Virus record (IMG/VR): IMGVR_UViG_3300010157_003426
Span: 1 to 23,167 of that record
DNA: 23,167 nucleotides
Strand: one strand, 5' to 3'
Source of the DNA: a virus
In this document: positions 20,717 through 23,167 of the stretch, piece by piece
Numbering within the stretch: the first letter of the stretch is position 1
Layout: the number at the start of each line of letters is the position of its first letter
Translations under genes and position numbers: made by a program
The notes under the pieces: model-generated
Told to the model about the DNA's origin: nothing
Databases searched by the model: none
Seen by the model: only the letters and a program-made list of their open reading frames with translations

Positions 20717-20745
20717 AATATACACTGTATTTTTACTTAAAACAA
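20717..20745 (-). promoter_or_regulatory. sigma70-like promoter for the receptor operon
   Basis: On the minus strand TTGTTT (20745-20740) and TATATT (20722-20717) are 17 bp apart. The -35 box is poorer than in the other promoters. The ATG is at 20708. Confidence 0.55.
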
Positions 20746-20801
20746 GCGAAAAAGGCATTTTTTTAAAGAAATAAGGCAACAAAATCAGTAACTTAAATCA
20801 A

Positions 20802-20819
20802 TGTTGTAAAAATACAACA
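20802..20819. repeat. perfect inverted repeat in divergent intergenic region
   Basis: TGTTGTA (20802-20808) and TACAACA (20813-20819) are separated by AAAA. The 138-base gap between the receptor operon and the structural genes otherwise holds only AT-rich DNA. It could be an operator for a dimeric regulator or a short hairpin; it ends 11 bases before the late promoter. Confidence 0.55.
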
Positions 20820-20830
20820 ACAAAAATCGG

Positions 20831-20838
20831 TATAAATA
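20831..20838 (+). promoter_or_regulatory. T4-type late promoter
   Basis: An exact TATAAATA followed by G, 8 bases before the ATG at 20847. RNA would start within about 2 to 3 bases of the start codon. It should drive the structural genes to its right. Confidence 0.65.
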
Positions 20839-20846
20839 GTAAATAT

Positions 20847-20978
20847 ATGATTGATTTTGACAAAATTGATGATTTATCGTTTATGATTGATGATATTGAT
20901 TCGAAAAAACTAAAAAAGGCAAAAAATTATGGCAAGAAAAGTAGCAGGAAACACAAACGCATCAAAAAAAGTAAGTAA
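20847..20978 (+). CDS. small protein with acidic head and basic tail
   Basis: This 43-residue protein has an acidic N-terminal half (MIDFDKIDDLSFMIDDIDS) and a basic second half (KKLKKAKNYGKKSSRKHKRI). It starts just after the late promoter and overlaps the next basic gene by 50 bases in another frame. A scaffold, DNA-condensing or RNA-binding role can be imagined but not supported. The promoter position is the best evidence that it is real. Confidence 0.5.
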   Translation: MIDFDKIDDLSFMIDDIDSKKLKKAKNYGKKSSRKHKRIKKSK

Positions 20979-21078
20979 ACCAAAAAGAACAAGCATTGGC
21001 CGTGGATTCCACAGTAAATGTATGATGAACAAACATAAAAGAAGAAGTTTTAAGAAGTATAGAGGCCAAGGAAGATAA
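20929..21078 (+). CDS. highly basic 49-residue protein
   Basis: The protein contains mostly Lys, Arg, Ser and Gly (MARKVAGNTNASKKVSKPKR, then SIGRGFHSKCMMNKHKRRSF) and ends KKYRGQGR, the composition of a nucleic-acid-binding or DNA-packing peptide. It starts inside the preceding ORF in the +1 frame, and ATG choice is uncertain because no ribosome site is evident. It lies 7 bases before the PAAR gene, in a late structural cluster. Confidence 0.55.
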   Translation: MARKVAGNTNASKKVSKPKRTSIGRGFHSKCMMNKHKRRSFKKYRGQGR

Positions 21079-21085
21079 AAAACAA

Positions 21086-21376
21086 ATGCCGGGAATTGTT
21101 AGAGTAGAATTAGACAAACATATCGGGCATGCTAAGGCAAAAGTTCCATATCATCAGACTCCTTACAAAATAGGATCAGAAAATGTATTTGTAAATGGAA
21201 AATCTGCTGTTAGAATTGGTGATTTATGTGCTTGTAAAGATCCTGCGTCAGAAGGAAGTGAAACTGTGTTTATAAATGGCATAGGTGTTCATAGAGAAGG
21301 CGATGCAACTGCTGGTCACGAAGGATATGCACCAACTAAAGCATCTACAGGTTCAACAAACGTATTTGCAGGATAA
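21086..21376 (+). CDS. PAAR-repeat spike tip protein
   Basis: This 96-residue protein has the PAAR pattern twice: ENVFVNGKSAVRIGDLCACK and ETVFINGIGVHREGDATAGH, with His and Cys residues (H14, H23, C48, C50, H78 by count) that could coordinate the metal at the tip. Such proteins sharpen the gp5 spike (T4 gp5.4) and pierce the outer membrane. The gene lies about 6.5 kb from the spike gene at 13729, next to fibre genes. Length is typical for phage PAAR proteins. Confidence 0.85.
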   Translation: MPGIVRVELDKHIGHAKAKVPYHQTPYKIGSENVFVNGKSAVRIGDLCACKDPASEGSETVFINGIGVHREGDATAGHEGYAPTKASTGSTNVFAG

Positions 21377-21377
21377 T

Positions 21378-21554
21378 ATGGCACAATTAGATACATCAGG
21401 TTATACTTTTACATCTCAACCAACAAAAGCAGAAACTGAACGTTTTGAATATGCTGCTTTTGGTTATTTTGATCAAAATCCAGGCATAGTTGGTAACGCT
21501 TTTAAAAGTTATATTGGCATTTACTATAATGATAATGGAGATAATACGGAATGA
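21378..21554 (+). CDS. small structural protein, unknown
   Basis: This 58-residue protein begins one base after the PAAR stop and overlaps the next gene by 4 bases (ATGA). It is acidic and aromatic-rich (YTFTSQPTKAETERFEYAAF, GYFDQNPGIVGNAFKSYIGI). The frame continues upstream to 21285, but that part is a shadow of the PAAR gene. Context suggests a baseplate or fibre accessory; the family is not recognised. Confidence 0.6.
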   Translation: MAQLDTSGYTFTSQPTKAETERFEYAAFGYFDQNPGIVGNAFKSYIGIYYNDNGDNTE

Positions 21555-22117
21555 CAATAGTCAAAAGAAATATAAAAGGTACAGCTTTAACTTATGATGA
21601 AATGGATGAAAATATCCGTGATTTATATCAAGACACAACAATTGATAGAGTTTTAGGAAATGGTAATACAACTACAAAAAATTTAAATGTAAATACATTA
21701 AATGCTAATTTGATAACGATTAATAATCAATCAGCATTTAGTTCTCCTCCTGTAATTGGAGATATTACACCAAATACAATTGTAGGAACTACTATAACTG
21801 ATAATAAAGGAGAAGTTAGATTAATACCAATAAATGTTCAAGCATCAACATATACATTACAATTATCAGATCATGGTAAATTTATATCTACTGCATCAGG
21901 AGTTACTATTCCTGCTAATATTTTTTCAATAGGACATAATATAACTATTTACAATAGTTCGACTTCAGATATAACTATAACACAAGGTTCGGGAGTAACA
22001 ATGTATCAAATTGGTACAAACACTACAGGAAATAGAACATTAGCTCAAAAAGGTTTGGCCACTATTCTTTGTGTTGCAACAAACACTTTTGTTATAGCGG
22101 GCGGAGGGTTATCTTAA
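21551..22117 (+). CDS. fibre-like structural protein
   Basis: This 188-residue protein starts with VKRNIKGTALTYDEMDENIR, a short motif (G-x-x-L-T-x-x-E-M-D-x-N) that begins many phage fibre and structural proteins. A Thr/Asn-rich stretch with repeated short strands follows (NGNTTTKNLNVNTLNANLIT), then a beta-rich C-terminal domain (YTLQLSDHGKFISTASGVTI, GHNITIYNSSTSDITITQGS) ending in FVIAGGGLS, like the small jelly-roll ends of fibre proteins. It probably joins the baseplate to a receptor-binding protein. Confidence 0.7.
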   Translation: MTIVKRNIKGTALTYDEMDENIRDLYQDTTIDRVLGNGNTTTKNLNVNTLNANLITINNQSAFSSPPVIGDITPNTIVGTTITDNKGEVRLIPINVQASTYTLQLSDHGKFISTASGVTIPANIFSIGHNITIYNSSTSDITITQGSGVTMYQIGTNTTGNRTLAQKGLATILCVATNTFVIAGGGLS

Positions 22118-22123
22118 TGAATT

Positions 22124-23167
22124 ATGAGTATCTATAATTTATTACCTTCTGTTACATCATCAAATTCTTTTTTAAAAGTAATAGATCAATATATAAATTT
22201 AAATGATTATGAAAATCTTCCATTTGATAAGGAAGTTTTTTATCAAGGATACACATTAATACCATATCCTCATTTAGGAGTTGTCAGTTATGACGGATCA
22301 GTTACATATGATGTGGGTTATGGAACACTTAAAGGAAATTATACTATATATAATATATCTCCTTATATTGAATTATATGACGATAAAGGCAATTTAATAC
22401 TTTCTAAAAAATTTCCTGTAATTGTTGATACAACATTAGGTGTTACTTCAAATTTTTATCCTTTTTTTCAAATATATGATAATTTTATATTGGCTATATA
22501 TTATTGTTTGATACCAAACTCTGGATCTCCAACATATAGATCACGTTATATAAAAGCTTTTGATTTTTCAGGAAATTTATTATACACTTTAGAACCAGAC
22601 AATCCTGATACTAGGTCTTTAACGTATGGTAGAAGAATTGTTACTCCAAATAAAGAAAATTTTGGATTTACAGGAGGAATAGGTAATAATAAAATAATAT
22701 TATATAGAAATGATCCAGAACTTGAAACACCTTCATTGTATTTTTATAATATAAATGGCAGTTTAATAAAAAAAGTAACTATATCTTCTTTTGATGGACC
22801 TTTATTTTTATGGACAGGATATCCATCTCAAACTTGGAATAATAATATAATTATAAAAAATAATTGTATTTTGATGAGTGAATCAAGCTCGACATATGGA
22901 AGACAAAATAATAATGGAAGTTATGGAAAAGTTTTTGTATTTGATGAAAATTTAAATTATAGATTTACTATAACAAATCCAACAACACCCAAAGATACAA
23001 ACACTCAAGATGGTGTATTTGGTAGCACTATTTATTGTAATAATAATTATATATATATTAGTTTTATTAATTATGATAGTGTCTCAAATCCTAACGTAAA
23101 CGGTTTTTTTATATATGATTTAAATGGAAATTTAATAAATACATTTTATCTTCCACTCGCAGGAACA
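22124..23167 (+). CDS. propeller-like receptor-binding or fibre protein (partial)
   Basis: This frame is open for 348 codons from the ATG at 22124 to the window edge, so it is truncated at the right. A motif of the type hydrophobic-Y/F-D-x-x-G-N/S-L-hydrophobic recurs: YDDKGNLILS, FDFSGNLLYT, YNINGSLIKK, FDENLNYRFT, YDLNGNLINT. The central Gly (or equivalent) codons are near 22388, 22571, 22757, 22949 and 23126, a period of 59 to 64 residues. This looks like blades of a beta-propeller, each strand pair carrying the motif. Position after the PAAR and fibre genes suggests a host-recognition protein. It starts 6 bases after the preceding stop. Confidence 0.7.
   Translation, partial: MSIYNLLPSVTSSNSFLKVIDQYINLNDYENLPFDKEVFYQGYTLIPYPHLGVVSYDGSVTYDVGYGTLKGNYTIYNISPYIELYDDKGNLILSKKFPVIVDTTLGVTSNFYPFFQIYDNFILAIYYCLIPNSGSPTYRSRYIKAFDFSGNLLYTLEPDNPDTRSLTYGRRIVTPNKENFGFTGGIGNNKIILYRNDPELETPSLYFYNINGSLIKKVTISSFDGPLFLWTGYPSQTWNNNIIIKNNCILMSESSSTYGRQNNNGSYGKVFVFDENLNYRFTITNPTTPKDTNTQDGVFGSTIYCNNNYIYISFINYDSVSNPNVNGFFIYDLNGNLINTFYLPLAGT

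Noticed and set aside
20900-20978. Frameshift fusion of the two overlapping basic ORFs
   Set aside because: The AAAAAAT near 20921 would support -1 slippage, but the second ORF is in the +1 frame, and it has its own ATG.
1-23167. CRISPR arrays, insertion sequences, integrase or att sites
   Set aside because: No regularly spaced direct repeats, transposase, integrase or tRNA-end duplication was found on either strand, consistent with a lytic phage.

Overview
The window is most likely part of the genome of a lytic T4-like myophage that infects a marine alphaproteobacterium; a SAR11/Pelagibacter-type host is my inference. Four things point there. The DNA is very AT-rich. It carries T4-type replication, late-transcription and baseplate genes (gp59, gp32, gp33, gp4, gp48, gp53, gp54, gp26/gp51, gp27- and gp5-like). 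T4-style late promoters (TATAAATA) recur. The left edge holds a circularly permuted two-piece tmRNA, a gene form typical of alphaproteobacteria.

Layout. Bases 1-205 are the permuted tmRNA (left end cut off). Bases 206-5143 (+) hold small membrane and hypothetical genes, gp33, gp59, an exported DRGH-type nuclease and the ssDNA-binding protein gp32. Bases 5193-10038 (-) are a virion block: gp4, a conserved unknown, gp54, gp26 with gp51 in the -1 frame, a holin-like protein and a probable tape measure. Bases 10084-14604 (+) continue the baseplate: gp48, gp53, a gp27-like hub, several microproteins and a gp5-like spike without a lysozyme domain. Bases 14794-20745 are accessory: exported proteins and lipoproteins, an A-type Fe-S carrier, two 2OG-Fe(II) oxygenases on the minus strand, small forward genes, and a minus-strand operon ending in a BtuB-like TonB-dependent receptor. 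Bases 20831-23167 (+) return to structural genes: two overlapping small proteins, a PAAR spike tip, and fibre-like proteins, the last with a roughly 60-residue propeller-like repeat and running off the window.

Transcription appears to use two promoter classes. One is TTGACA-17 bp-TATAAT host sigma70-type promoters, most of which place the transcription start on or a few bases before the ATG, implying leaderless early mRNAs. The other is TATAAATA late promoters, consistent with the gp33 co-activator encoded here. One late promoter lies in a 12-bp palindrome that could fire both ways.

The strongest unusual points are a textbook -1 ribosomal frameshift signal (slippery TTTTTTC, 5-nt spacer, 6-bp stem) joining gp26 to gp51, the phage-borne TonB receptor, the permuted phage tmRNA, the leaderless promoter set, and an unexplained concentration of GGCC tetramers in 13356-14687. 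All homology calls are from memory of family motifs; no search was run.
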